41,727 nucleotides of DNA from Ophiosphaerella korrae (lineage: Eukaryota; Ascomycota; Dothideomycetes; Pleosporales; Phaeosphaeriaceae), in the NCBI GenBank assembly GCA_028456385.1, contig JALNQF010000352.1, positions 1 to 41,727 on the forward strand, read 5' to 3'. Position numbers and translations under genes: made by a program. Every line of letters begins with the position of its first letter. Positions within the stretch are counted from its first letter, which is position 1. Below are positions 1 through 11,560 of the stretch, piece by piece. Under the pieces are notes generated by a model. The model worked only from the letters and a program-made list of their open reading frames with translations. It was not told the DNA's origin and did not search any database.

Positions 1-213
1 TTATAAATTTATAAATTTATTATATAATAACTTTATAACTTTATATTTACTAAGATTATAAATTTATAAATTTATTACGTATCTTTATTATAGTTAGTTT
101 CCTAATTAATTTTATTATCTTATAGGTTATTACCCTACTTATCTTATACTTTGTTAGTAGCTAAGCGTAGACTAATTAGTTCTATCTTATCTTCTCTTAT
201 TACTACTATAACA
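1..213 (-). repeat. Partial 3' LTR of element 1
   Basis: This stretch aligns without gaps to 6574-6786, the matching part of the 5' LTR. The differences I see are transitions, and in most the copy here carries T or A where the other has C or G. It ends at the LTR terminus, which reads ttattactactataaca here and tgttactgctgtaaca at the 5' LTR. Confidence 0.93.
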
Positions 214-234
214 CTATTCTCTCTTTTACGTAGC

Positions 235-889
235 CTCTTATTTCTTTATACTAGGGCTAAGGTTATTAGTCCTATTTTTTTATTAATTTCTAGTTATTTA
301 TTACTCTCTATACTATATTATTCCTAGTATAATAAACTTCTTCTTGTAGCTTATATTATTTGTAATAGAGTTAAAATATTTTCTTGTTATTATTACGTAG
401 AACTAGGCCTTTCTTACCTTATATCTTTAAATAATAGTAAATACTACAATAAGTTTATTCTTGCTAATATTTAGTATAAATATATTTCTTCTAAAATTTT
501 ACTTATAGAGTATAAGTGTTTAATTTCTATATAGTCTCTTTCTACTAAGTTATATAGGGCGAGCCGTTAATAAAGCTTAAGAGTAATTATTATTATAGCT
601 TACTATAGCTAAAGCTAAGTATAAGTAAACTCTTTATAAGCTAGTAAAGCTTTATTCTTATATTAAGCGTCTTTATAAGCTAAAGGCTTATAATAATACT
701 AAGTTGTCTAAATAGTCTTATACTTTAGAGGCTAAATTAGATTTAGACGTCGTAGTAGAGGCTACTCTAGTTCCTATTATATTAGGCGTTCCTATCGCCT
801 CTCTATCTAGTAGTAGTATTGTTAGTTTTCTTAGTTCGCTATAAGGCGTTCTAGAGAGTTTTAACTTTAGAACTCCTCTAGTTTCTTAG
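235..889 (+). pseudogene. Antisense ORF of element 1: Cys-rich, helical protein (degraded)
   Basis: This ORF runs opposite to the retrotransposon and lies between the end of pol (stop at 867-869 on the minus strand) and the 3' LTR. In one frame near 380-480 it reads a Cys/Tyr-rich stretch in which Tyr codons TAC/TAT replace the Cys codons TGC/TGT kept in the sister copies. It is followed by a Lys/Glu/Leu-rich region (about 600-750) and a Ser/Leu-rich C-terminus ending in PLVS at the TAG at 887-889. The same ORF is antisense in element A (29811-30470) and element B (35207-35880). I take it to belong to the fungal family of short proteins with two CxxC-x(5-7)-C units and a coiled coil, on motif memory only. 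The start is not resolved. Confidence 0.6.
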
Positions 890-3800
890 GGTAATTAAGA
901 TTATCTTCTAGTTTCTATATTTCTTTCTATAGTTTCCTTTTCTTATCTATACCTATCTATTTTACTAGGTAGGAGTTTCTTTTATTATAGAACTAGTACT
1001 ATAGAATTTTTTTAACTTCTTAATCTTCTTATTCTCTATACGTATTTACTTTATACACTAGTAGTTCTACTTCTTATAGTGCCTTTTCTAGTAGTAATAT
1101 ATAGAATATTAGGTATATCCTTATCTTGTCTAGTAGCTTTAATTTAAATATAACTAGTGTAACTTTCTTCTTAATCTTATATAGTCCTATCTTAACGTAA
1201 TCTAGTTTAGAACTTAGCTACTTACTCTTAATATTCCTTTATACTAACTATACTTTTTCTCCCTCTCTAAATTAAAGTCCTTCCTAGTATTTCTTGTTAT
1301 AGTACTTTATTATTTAATCCTATAAGAATTTTATATCTTATTATAGTTAATTATATATTTCTTTAAGTCTATTTATAAGGTTTTCTCCTTTTAGAGACTA
1401 AGATACTTAGGTTCTTAGTATTCTATATATATTAGGGTTAAATCTATAGTTTACAAAGAAGGGTAATATTCTTATTACTATATTTTTTACGCTATTATAT
1501 ACTAGCTATACTATAGGTAGTAGCTATACCTAATTATTCTAGTTGTAGTTAAGGTAGTATCTTAAGTACTATTCTACTATCTAGTTTATACGTTTTAATT
1601 ATCTATCTATCTATAAGTAATATACTATTAATATTATATACTAGATTCCTAATTATACTAATATTATTCTCTATAGTTTTAATATAAATTATATATCTCT
1701 ATCTATAATAATCTTATCTAGAATACTATATTAGATAATTATAGTTCCTAGAACCTAATATATAGTAACTTCTATCCTACTTTTTTACTTATATAGTCTA
1801 AAGTATAAGTACTTTATAAGCTTATCTACTATTATTAAGATTCTATTATACTTAACTCCTAATATTAGATTCTTAGACTTTAGTAGTTTTGTAATAAAGT
1901 CTATTATAATAACTCTTTATAGTTGTTCTAGTATCTTTACTAGTTATAGTATCTTATATAGTATGTATCTATTATACTTATTCTTATAGTATTCTATATA
2001 ATCTTGTAGTACTTTTATTACTAGTTATCTTACCCTTAGGATATAGAAATCCTTAAATAGTCTATCTAATATTTTATTAATACCTTAGTATCTATATACT
2101 AGTAGTTTATAGAATTATTATATAAACTCTTTCTATATTTTCTTTAGAATATATATTCTTCTATAAGCTTCTATATTTTCTTCTTAAATTTTAAGCTTCT
2201 TTATTTCTTTAGAGACTTTTTCTATTTCTTCCTAAATCTATTTATCTAGTTTACTACTCTTTCTCTTAAGTGTTGTAGCTATTTTAGGTATATTTAGGAC
2301 TAGGTGTCCTTCTTTATTCTTAACTAGAACTATACTAGTAGCGTTTACTTCTTCTTATAGGTCTAGTCTTCTACTTAGGGCGTCTATAAATTAGTTATCT
2401 TTAACCTTAGCATATATTATTTCTATATTAAATATTAATAAAAACTCCTACTATCTTATATAGTACTATAATAAGTCTTTATTTATTATAAATCCTATAA
2501 GATTCTTATAGTTTATATAGACTTTTGTTTAGTACTTTACTCTTTATAGGTATACTCTCTATTACTTAAATACTTTATAGATTACTAGCATCTCTTTGTT
2601 ATAGATTAGGTAGTTAAGCTCTACTAGCTTTATTTTCTTAGAAAAGTACTTAACTAAGTATTCTTATTTTATATCTTAGTCTTCTTGTATTAGTACTATC
2701 TTATAAACTAAATTAGATGTATCTATTTTTACTATTACTAGTAGGTCTAGGTTATATATTCTTATAACTAGGTTTTCTATAAATCTCTATTTAATTTAGC
2801 TAAATACTTCTTCGTATTCCTTAGTCTATTTAAATAGCGTGTCTTTCTTTATAAGGTTTATTAGTAGTTCTATTAGATCTAACTAATTAACTATTAACTT
2901 TCTATAGAAGTTTACTAGTTTATAGAATTGTTATACTTCTTGTAAGTTCTTAGGTATTAGCTATTCCTAGATTACTTTAATCTTGTTTAAGTTAATCCTA
3001 ATTTTTCCTAGTTCTATAATAAATCTAAGGAAGTCTATTTCTTTTATATAGAATTCGTACTTCCTTATCTTAAGAAATAGTTTATTTTCTACTAGCTTTT
3101 CTAGTACTTTGTATATATATTATACTTATTCTTCCTCTATTTCTAAGAATATAAGGATGTTATCTAGGTATATAAATGTAAATACGTCTAAGTATTCTCT
3201 TAGTATTATATTAATTCTTTCTTAGAACGCTACTAGTGCGTTTATAAGTCTAAATAGTATAACTAAGTATTTATATAGTCTATATTGTATTCTAAATATA
3301 GTTTTCTATTTATCTCTTTTCTTAATTCTAATCTAGTAGTAGGCGTTTTAGATATCTAGTTTAGTAAAGATTTAAGCTTTTTGTAGTCTATCTTATATCT
3401 TATCTATACGTAGTAAGAGGTACTAGTTCTTGTTTGTAATTAAGTTTGTTTTCTTAAAGTCTACGTAGAGCTATTTCTTATCTATCTCTTTTTTGTCTAT
3501 AAATATAAGTCTATATACTACTAAGGGTTTAGATTCTTATATCTATCCTTTCTTAACTATATTTTATATAAACGCTCGTTTAATCTTAGACTCTTCTTCT
3601 ATTTTCCTATAAACTAGGCTCTATCCTACGTTTTTTCTTTCTTCTAGTTCTATCGCTAAATCCTATAGTTAATATTCTAGAAGGTAATTATCTAGTTTAG
3701 TAAGATATTTTTCCTACTTTTTATATTCCTCTAAGAATTATCTTTTATATATAGTTATATTAGCTTTTAATATATCCTTCTTAGAGTAGCTAATTTTCTT

Positions 3801-5115
3801 TATTCTCTAATTAATCTTTAGGTTAGTTATCTATAACTATAGTATACCTAATATTATATCTTGTTTATTATTAATTGTTGTTATATCTATAACTATATTC
3901 TTAATTTCTAGTCTTTCTAACTTTAGTATTAAGAGCACTATCTTAAACTTAATAAGTTCCTAGAATAGTTTTCTTTTAATTGTACTTAATTATTAAGTGT
4001 ATTTCTTTATTATATAACGTATTCTTTAGTTTTCTATAAACTTCTTAGATATAAAGTTCCTTGTAGCTCTACTATTAATTATAACTTATACTTTCTTTTC
4101 TTAGTATATACCTACTTTTGTAACGTGTAAGCCTATTATACCTTGTAGTTTTTCTTACTTAAGCCTTTCTTTAAATTGTCTATCTTTCTAGGGCTATTAC
4201 TCTATTTTACGCTTGTAATTTTCGTGTTTTAGATATTTATTGTATGTGCACTTATACTATAGCCTTTCTTTAACGTATTCCTTTAATAACTTTAGTTCTA
4301 GTCTAATTAATATATATTCTTTGTTAGGAATTTAGATTATTTCCTAACTCTTAATTTCTTTTTTTAGGATTACCCTTATATAGTCTTGTCTTCTTTTTAG
4401 CTATATATAGTTCTATACTTTCTCTTCTCTATATAAGTAGTAATATGTGTTTAAACATAATACTTATGCAATTTCTAGATGTACTAGATATTCTAGATCT
4501 ATTCTCTTGTCGTCCCCTTCTTACTATTTGTTTATACTAGGTCTTTTAGTTATTAGGATATAGTATATTACTAGTACTTATAGTATATAGGCTTTGTTAA
4601 TCTATTACGTCTTTCTTAAGAAGTACTACTACTCTCTTTATATAAGTATTCTTCCTACTATAACTATATATTACTTTAGGATTATAATCTTTCTAGTCTT
4701 TATACGCTTCCTCTATACTTATAACTAGTAAGTATTTTTAAACAAATTTCTAGTTTTTATTTTATTCTAACGTATCTATTATTGTATAGCTATTATAGCT
4801 ATGTATATTTAACTAGGTATACTTTATATCTCTTACATTAACTCGTCTCTTGTTTCTTTATAGTTCTTTAGAAGAAACTATAGTAGTCTCTTTATCTAGT
4901 GCTAGTCCTTTAGCCTAGATTAATAGGGTCTAGGGCTCTTCCCCTTTTAGATCTTTTACTAGTAGGTTTATCTCGTATACTATCTTTTTTAGCTACACTT
5001 TTATTCTTTCTTTTGTTATAGCTACTTTATACTTCTATAAGAACTATACTACTCTTTACTTACTAGAAAGATATATATAGTAGTTGTTATTATAACAAAA
5101 GGTCTAATAGAGTAT
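867..5115 (-). pseudogene. Degraded pol of element 1 (protease, RT, RNase H, integrase, chromodomain)
   Basis: The minus strand reads, with many stops, the same polyprotein as element A. The RT catalytic motif is YLDN (3159-3170, codons for Y, L, D, N) instead of YLDD. The chromodomain follows the integrase core, and the frame ends at the stop at 867-869. The upstream boundary at about 5115 is inferred by matching positions with element A. No open frame longer than about 60 codons survives, so it cannot give a working polyprotein. The last 23 bp overlap the tail of the antisense ORF. Confidence 0.88.
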
Positions 5116-6300
5116 TATATGTTATACTTCTTTACTCTTAGCTACCTTTTCCTAAGGTTTTGCCTATGCTTTTAGTACTTCTTTTCTACCTTTAGTTATC
5201 TTTAACTAGGCTTTTTTATCTTTCTTAGGGTCTTTACTTCTATAGTCTTTTATAAAGTGTCTTAGTTTCCTATATTTATAATATACTATATCTTTCTTTT
5301 ATTTTAATTAGTAGTTCTTTACGTAGTAGCCTAGCTTACTATAGTTAAAGTACGTAAAGTCTTTGTTTTTCTTTTTCTTTTTATCCTTATTAGTATTAAG
5401 GACTATAGGGTCTCCCTTGTTATAGTTCTAGGTAGATCCCCTATACTTGTTCTTTTTCTATCCTTAAAGATTGTTATTAATTTGTATTACCTATTACTTT
5501 AGGGCTTCTAGTATTTGTAGTTTTTCTATATAAATTATTTTATATTAGATTTTTAAGTTTAGTCTTTGTTTAAATTATAATATTAAGGCTAACTTATTCT
5601 ATTCTGTATTTTACAATAGTTATTTAAATTATAATATATATTCTAGAATACTCTTATTTTATATAAGCTTTTCTAGCCTTTCCTTAGCCTATTAGGTAAT
5701 GTCTATATCTCTAAATACTACTCTTATTTGTCTAGTAAAGTATTTATAACTTCTAAAGATAGCTTTTATTTTATCTTTTTAGTTTATTAAGGCGTGTATC
5801 GTGTAATCTATCTAGTAGAGTTTAAACTATCTTATCGTATCTCCTTTAAGGTGCATTCTAATATATATTACTTTCTTATCTTCTCTATTAAAGTATAGTA
5901 CCTATATATTAATCTAGAGTTATACTAAAGCTATAAAGGGTCTTAGGTTCTCCTTCGTTCTATTAAACTTCTTAAGTACAAGTATCTTTAGTAGTTTCTT
6001 TGTTGTACTTATTTCTAGTCGTTATATAATTAACTCTATCTAGTTCTATACTTTAATAATAGCTTTAATTTATACTTTATTCTATTTTAAATAGTCTTGT
6101 AGTTCCTTGTTCTACGTTTCTAGGGCGTCGATTACTATTTTTATATCTTTATTATCTAAGATTAGGTTGTTTATATGTTCTCTAATTACTTTCTATATAG
6201 TGTTATCTAACTTATAACTACTTATAGTTGCCTTAGCTACTTTCTTAGTTAAACTTTCTACTATCGTATTAGCTAGACTATGCGCTACTTACGCTTTGCT
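5116..6300 (-). pseudogene. Degraded gag of element 1
   Basis: This is the capsid and nucleocapsid region. On the minus strand near 5250-5360 it reads two zinc-knuckle remnants (pattern CX2CX4HX4C) in which most Cys codons are now Tyr (for example YFNYSKLGYY) and some His are altered. The Lys-rich segment before the knuckles is conserved with the gag of elements A (25270-25300) and B (23600-23637). Several TAG/TAA codons interrupt it. The start is approximate. Confidence 0.82.
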
Positions 6301-6325
6301 TCTCGCAATAACTAAATTAGTAAGG

Positions 6326-6786
6326 TATAATAGGCCTACTGTCGTTAACTATAGTAGCCTATCTTATAAAGGTTAGTAGATTAAGAGTTAATAATAAAAG
6401 CTTATATAGTAATCTATAATAACTATAAATAATAGAAGATATTTTGTAACTGTCTTGTATTAGCGTTCTATAGTTAAAGGATTAAATTGCTAATACTATC
6501 CTAATAATGCACACTACTACTAACTATATAGTAATATAGTCTTAGTAGCTTTACTACTTTATATTTTCTAAGATTATAAATTTACAAATTTGTTATATAA
6601 TAACTTTGCGACTTTGTATTTACTAAGATCGCGAATTTACGAATTTGTTACGTGTCCCTATTGTAGTTAGTTTCCTAATTAATTTTATTATCCTACAGGT
6701 TATTAACCTACTTATCCTATGCTTTGTTAGCAGCTAAGCGTAGACTAATTAGTTCTATCTCGTCTTCCCTTGTTACTGCTGTAACA
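6326..6786 (-). repeat. 5' LTR of element 1 (461 bp)
   Basis: In element orientation it starts TGTTACAGCAGTAACA at 6786 and ends at tataatagg (read on the + strand) at 6326. The length of 461 bp equals both LTRs of element A. The 5' terminus forms an inverted repeat TGTTAC-(4)-GTAACA. It keeps more C and G (for example gatcgcgaattt near 6628) than the partner LTR at 1-213. Confidence 0.93.
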
Positions 6787-7560
6787 AGGCGTTACACGTG
6801 TATAGAAATATATTAATAAGATTAATACTAGTACTTTATTCTATAATTTTATTGTTAAGCTTATAGCTATATATATATTAAAGGTAATCTAGAGATAGAA
6901 AAGATATAGTATTAGTACTTATAAAACTCTATATAGAAGCTATTATACTACTTATAAAGATTACCTATACTACTTTAGGTAAGTCTTGTTAATACTTGTA
7001 ATAGTAATTAGAGGATAATCTATTAGTAAGTATAGTATAGATTCTACTACACTTTTATATTGTAGAAATATACTATATACACGTAACTTAAGATTATAAA
7101 TAATTATACTTTTCTAGCCTATATAATTTTAATACTTTAAAACAGCTCTTAGAAACCCTAACTACTTGTAGATTATCTTTGTTATAGCGATTATGCCTTA
7201 ATCCTAGCTACTTACAATAAAGAAAAGGTAAATGTCGCGAGTTACTAACAACAGCTATTTAAAGCTCTTTAAGACTCTTCGCGGAAAGCTTAAGAAGATG
7301 TTTAAGAAATATAACATAGTTGTATACTTAATTATACACTAAAATAGGCGCTTTAGCGTATTTGTAACTATAGATAGGGCTAGGCAACCTTAGTCGCCGC
7401 TAGACTAGACCGCGCTTATTAGTATCTTTCTATCCTAGCCTCTCTCTAGAGCCTAATTGTCTATCTAGGACAGAATGTACCCTTGTCTAGCAGTCTTCAT
7501 TTGTACCTAGACGCCGCTAGGTTACACGATCTTAGTAGAACTAGAGTAGCGGAGTCTGCA
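6787..7560. other. Transition zone between RIP desert and gene island
   Basis: This stretch is still AT-rich and TA-rich to about 7190, then becomes gradually more balanced. I see no gene. A 10-bp palindrome tacacgtgta lies at 6793-6802, immediately outside the LTR and its presumed target site. Between 7235 and 7375 there are Lys/Arg-rich readings that might be a transposase remnant, but I cannot place them. Confidence 0.5.
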
Positions 7561-8438
7561 GGCTAGTATTCTAAAACCTAGCAGCGCTACGCCGCGAGGC
7601 ACCTCTTAGGACAGGACACGAGATGAAGTTTTTTACAACAGCATAGAGTAGTACTATTACAGGCTGCGGGTGCGTAGCTATAAAGGACCCTTGATAACTT
7701 TCGTGCAAAGGGTGTAGGCGCAGGTAGGGCCTAGAGTTGCCGTGTTTTAGCACCGTCACTTCTGCTGTTTAGGCGAATTACTGTTACTAAGTGGGTGAGT
7801 AACTGATTAGATGTATTATAAATCAATGAGAGGGAAGGTTGTCGATAGAGGTAATTGTGATTGTGATGAGGAAGCAATGTGCTCATTTCTGAGTGTGTTT
7901 TGGTGTTAGGTAGGAGGAGAGGGAAGGTCTTACTTCTCGTTATATGAATTTGCGTCTCGTGGTGGTCAAATGAACATGTATGTAAGACTACGGGAGGGAG
8001 GGATTTTTCTAGAGAATAATAGATCTTACCTTACTTCTCGTTATGCTCGCATGTTCCTATATTGATTGAACATGGGTAGGAAGAAGCATGTATGTTGCAC
8101 TAGACTCAAAAGACTCAACCTGCTTTTATTGCAAGGTCATTCCCCACCGTCAGCTTACGTTTATTGGGCACACAGCATTTCTACCTTTGGCATCCTACAT
8201 ATTAGCAGACTCTTGGAGCTGGCAAATGTGTAAGACAGCGTGCATCGGAAGCAGTGCCAGCATGGTGGTAGAGGTCGGCCCGCCGTGACTCCGCTACACT
8301 TCCGGTGCTTCCGAGGTGTATAAGTATCTCACCACTTGATATTTACGATTCAGCTTAAGAACCATCTGCAGAAATACTAATCTCCCAATTTACCATAGAC
8401 CAGGAACTTGAAAGAGGAAAACTTTGGGCTTGTCAATT
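7561..8438 (+). promoter_or_regulatory. Upstream region of the alpha/beta hydrolase gene
   Basis: This is about 0.9 kb of ordinary base composition with no supported gene. It carries a 15-bp direct repeat cttacttctcgttat at 7929-7943 and 8030-8044, and a TATA-like TATAAG at 8319-8324. Short ORFs here (7571-7759 minus, 8088-8288 plus) show no recognisable domain. The repeat could be a regulatory site, which is inference. Confidence 0.5.
8319..8324 (+). promoter_or_regulatory. TATA-like box of the alpha/beta hydrolase gene
   Basis: The sequence reads gtgTATAAGtatc, 115 bp upstream of the ATG at 8439. Spacing is plausible for a fungal TATA box with a 5' leader of roughly 60 to 90 nt. Confidence 0.4.
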
Positions 8439-9461
8439 ATGGATTTCCTCACAGCCTCCGACTTCACTTATAAGAACGGCCAAGTCACGCATTACTATGA
8501 AGGTGGCTCTAAATCTGGCACTCCTCTTATTTTCATTCATGGCTGGCCCGATATCGCGGAAACATGGCACCACCAACTCAAGCATTTCTCTGCGTCTGGA
8601 AAATACCGTGTCATCGCCCTCGACATGCGGGGCTATGGCGGGTCCACTGCCCCGAAGGACAAGCGTGCATATTCCTTGGAAACATTGACTGATGAGCTTG
8701 TCGAATTCGCTGCTGCACTGGACATAAAGAAGGCAGTATGGATCGGCCACGACTATGGATCCGCAGTCGTAAGCGCCCTCGCAGCTCACCACCCCTCACT
8801 ATTCCTCGCCCTCGCGGTCCTAGCCGTGCCATACCGCACTATCGAATTCGGCCTCAACCACCTCATCACCCTCGTAAACCGAGACATCTATCCCGAAGCT
8901 GAGTACCCCATCGGCCCATGGGAATACATGCGGTACTACGAACTGCATCCCGAGGAAAGCATCAAGTCCTTTGACGACAACACGGAGCGCTTCACGAAGA
9001 TCATATACGTGCGCCACGACCCCGCGCAATGGGGCAAGCCAGCGCCGACGAGCCGCGCCTTGAAAGACGGAGGCTGGCTCGGTGGACATCCTGAATTGGT
9101 TCCCGATGTGCCACTCGAAACTACTGTGCTTTCGCCCTCGTTGCACACGAACCTGCTCGCATCGCATAAGAAGCATGGCTGGTTCCCGTCGTTAGCGTAC
9201 TATTTGAACCACGATGTGAACGAGGTGTTCGCTAAGAAGGAGAAGAACTGCGGCGTCTTGGAGTTTCCAGTCTTGTTCATCGATGCTAAGCACGACTCTG
9301 TGTGCAGCCCGAGCACGGCGCCGAAGATGGGCGAGGAGCAGAGGGAGAAGTGTAAGGATTTCAAGGAGGTCACGATTGAGGCTACGCATTGGGTCATGTT
9401 GGAGAAGCCTGAGGAGACGAATAGGGAGATTGAGGTGTGGTTGGGGGAGAAGGGTCTCTAG
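8439..9461 (+). CDS. Epoxide-hydrolase-type alpha/beta hydrolase
   Basis: This is an intact, intronless gene of 340 codons. I start at ATG 8439 (A at -3 and G at +4); the frame is open five codons further back to a TTG. Residues 34-38 are HGWPD, the oxyanion-hole motif of epoxide hydrolases and haloalkane dehalogenases. Residues 103-108 are GHDYGS with Asp105 as nucleophile, Asp286 (KHDS) fits the charge-relay acid, and His317 (THWVM) the catalytic base. Tyr166/Tyr167 in the cap region (MRYYELHP) fit a lid tyrosine that polarises an epoxide. The expected reaction is hydrolysis of an epoxide to a diol by a covalent ester intermediate; the substrate cannot be told. No signal peptide or membrane segment is seen, so it is probably cytosolic. 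It shows no nonsense or frameshift although RIP-mutated DNA begins about 1 kb upstream. A fluoroacetate or haloalkane dehalogenase relative is the main alternative. Confidence 0.93.
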   Translation: MDFLTASDFTYKNGQVTHYYEGGSKSGTPLIFIHGWPDIAETWHHQLKHFSASGKYRVIALDMRGYGGSTAPKDKRAYSLETLTDELVEFAAALDIKKAVWIGHDYGSAVVSALAAHHPSLFLALAVLAVPYRTIEFGLNHLITLVNRDIYPEAEYPIGPWEYMRYYELHPEESIKSFDDNTERFTKIIYVRHDPAQWGKPAPTSRALKDGGWLGGHPELVPDVPLETTVLSPSLHTNLLASHKKHGWFPSLAYYLNHDVNEVFAKKEKNCGVLEFPVLFIDAKHDSVCSPSTAPKMGEEQREKCKDFKEVTIEATHWVMLEKPEETNREIEVWLGEKGL

Positions 9462-9881
9462 AGTGAGATTCGCGGGAATGTGGTATGTAGCCCCAACATG
9501 GTGAACGAGCATGCGGTATTTAATGACTGTGTGATTGTACCTTCAACTGTGTGTGATGCCCTGTACGGTGAGAATTGCGTGTCGCAAGGCATATCATATG
9601 ATAGTTGAGGACTGCGCATCTGCATGTCATCAGTACATAGACCAATAGAAGTCCCAGTCGTGCCTCCAGGGTTATCATGCAGCCAAGCAACGTGACGAGG
9701 CAACAGCACATGTCGTCGCAGCACTTCGCACCTTCATACACAACGCTCTCCAAAATTTTGAGTCTAGTTGAACGCTGTCGTCTTTATCTTATACTGCTAA
9801 GAAGATTTCGAATCCTTTTTTTTGGAGGTCGCGCGCGTAAGAGATACTGCAACAATATTTCAGCCTTCCTCTTCAGTCAGC
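9462..9881. other. Intergenic region before the HET pseudogene
   Basis: These 420 bp have normal base composition. They must hold the 3' end of the hydrolase transcript and the former promoter of the HET gene. A T-rich run (9817-9824) lies 58 bp before the HET start. I see no other gene. Confidence 0.5.
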
Positions 9882-11511
9882 ATGGGACTCATCAACACCA
9901 GCACTCTTCAGCTTGAGGAATTCATTGGAACCAATATCCCAAATACGCGATACTCTCCCATACTTGGGAGGATGAGGAAGTGTCATTCGCAGCCTTTGCA
10001 GACCTACCGTCATGTGTTCAAATGAAAGGATTTCACAAAATCAAGAAGACTTGCCAAATGGAGGCTGAAGCAGGGTTGAATTATGCATGGGTCGATACTT
10101 GCTCAATCGATAAGAGTAGCAGTGCTAAGCTTAGTGAGGCTATCAACTCGATGTCTAACTGGTACCGACGCGCAGAAGTTTGTTACACCTATCTATCTGA
10201 TCTACGTAGTGAGGCAGACTTGGAACTTCATTTGTCGCAATGCCGATGGTTCACGCGAGGATGGACGCTCCAAGAATTGATCGCCCCAAGAACGCTTTTC
10301 TTCTACGACAACGAATGGAATTATCGAGGCTCGAAGGAGGCATTAGTCGACATTCTCTCAATTATTACTAAGATCCCCAAGGGAGTTTTATATCACACCC
10401 AAGCCCTATCTAACTTTGTTGTGGCGCGGAAAATGTCTTAGGCTGCCCTCAGACAGACTACTCGGCTAGAGGATATAGCATATTGTTTACTCAGAATCTT
10501 TGATATAAATATGCCTTTACTTTATAGCGAAGTAGATAAGGCATTTCAAAGACTTCAAGAAGAGATCATTAGAACTATTTCTAATCTGAGTATTTTTGCC
10601 TAGACATCCTCGGATCCGTTGATAGCTCCGGGAAGCTCGGATCAGCGTGCCTATTGCGATTTTATTGCTGAATCGCCGAGAGAATTTGCCTCCTGCTCCT
10701 CGATAGATCCTAATATCTTTTATAAACGCAATGACTTCTCTATCTCGTGCAATGTTGTTAGGCTCAAAGTAGAATTTTGCGTTGAAAGAATGCCTAGGTT
10801 ACGGGTTCAAGCTATATTTTACCACTCAACTGCTGGAATGGTGATTTTCTTCTCGGGTTACGACTAAGGAAGTGCGGGCCGGACGAATTTATTAGAGAAT
10901 ATCCACATGAGCTGTTTGAGTATGATGAATTTCTCACCTAGATTAATTATCGGGAGAGATACATTTTGTCGAAACTTCCTCAAACTGCCTGGAAACGTTA
11001 TGAAATTGGTAAAAGGATTCGATTTCATGCTCTACAAATCAGCTTTCCGCAGGAAATCAGGATTTATAATGTTTCGCCCTTAGCTCTATTCGACGATGAA
11101 GACTAAATGTTCTTTGTCTCCTCACCCAGATTTGATTGTTGCAGCATAAGATTTTCAATCAATTTCGAGCTCGAAATAGACCTGCGCTTAGTGACTCGCA
11201 AGTTTGAATGCATGTTTTACACACTGGATTGGACGATCAATGTACCTTAGGCGTTGGAGGGAAGCTTAGTTCAATATCAACAACACAGAGAGGATATAAG
11301 GGAGGTCCAGTCCCAGCTGGCCAATTATAATGAATGTGAGACGTCGCAGATGCGAGCTGCTTTGATACATCACAACATTCTACAGCGGCCCGTTGCAGTC
11401 TTCCCATCCCGGGAACAAAGCGCAGTGTGGCTGTTCTATATACTTTACGTCCGCAGACAGATAGCAAAATTCTCTTTCAGAATTCTTGGTGTAAGCCTAG
11501 GACACCTATAG
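9882..11511 (+). pseudogene. HET-domain (heterokaryon incompatibility) protein, broken
   Basis: The reading starts MGLINTSTLQLEEFIG at ATG 9882. A one-base loss in the C run at 9938-9940 moves the frame, after which ILSHTWEDEEVSF, WVDTCSIDK and CRWFTRGWTLQELIAP appear; these are the three diagnostic HET (PF06985) blocks. Downstream RLEDIAYCLLRIFDINMPLLY is the usual post-HET segment. Stops interrupt at 10439 (MS*A, Trp expected) and 10601 (FA*TS, Trp expected). A second frameshift lies near 10800, restoring LNCWNGDFLLGLRLRKCG, then stops follow at 10939, 11104 and 11248. At least three of the stops are TGG to TAG, the RIP-type change. The C-terminal end at 11509-11511 is the last stop of that frame and is tentative. 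HET proteins act in non-self recognition and cell death between fungal strains; this copy cannot make the full protein. Confidence 0.9.
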
Positions 11512-11560
11512 TCACGTGGTCTGCCACTGACTAATCAGTCCATTCACACATGTATATTAA

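Larger units (their letters stand above)
1..6786 (-). mobile_element. Ty3/gypsy chromovirus copy, element 1, RIP-degraded, 3' end off window
   Basis: This is a full-length LTR retrotransposon in minus orientation apart from about 248 bp of its 3' LTR lying left of the window. The 5' LTR is at 6326-6786 and the partial 3' LTR at 1-213. On the minus strand the order is gag with CCHC knuckles near 5250-5360, a linker, protease, RT with the YLDN motif at 3159-3170, RNase H, integrase and a chromodomain ending at 867. It shares LTR length (461 bp) and internal order with element A at 23879-30947, so the two are one family. Nearly every domain is broken by TAG/TAA codons, so the copy is dead. The sequence just outside the 5' LTR is aggcg (6787-6791); the matching target duplication would lie outside the window. 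Confidence 0.93.

Noticed and set aside
7571..7759. 62-codon minus-strand ORF at the island edge
   Set aside because: No domain, no start context and no homologous reading; it lies in a mixed-composition border zone where such ORFs arise by chance.
8088..8288. 66-codon plus-strand ORF upstream of the hydrolase
   Set aside because: No recognisable motif or signal peptide, and it occupies the probable promoter region.
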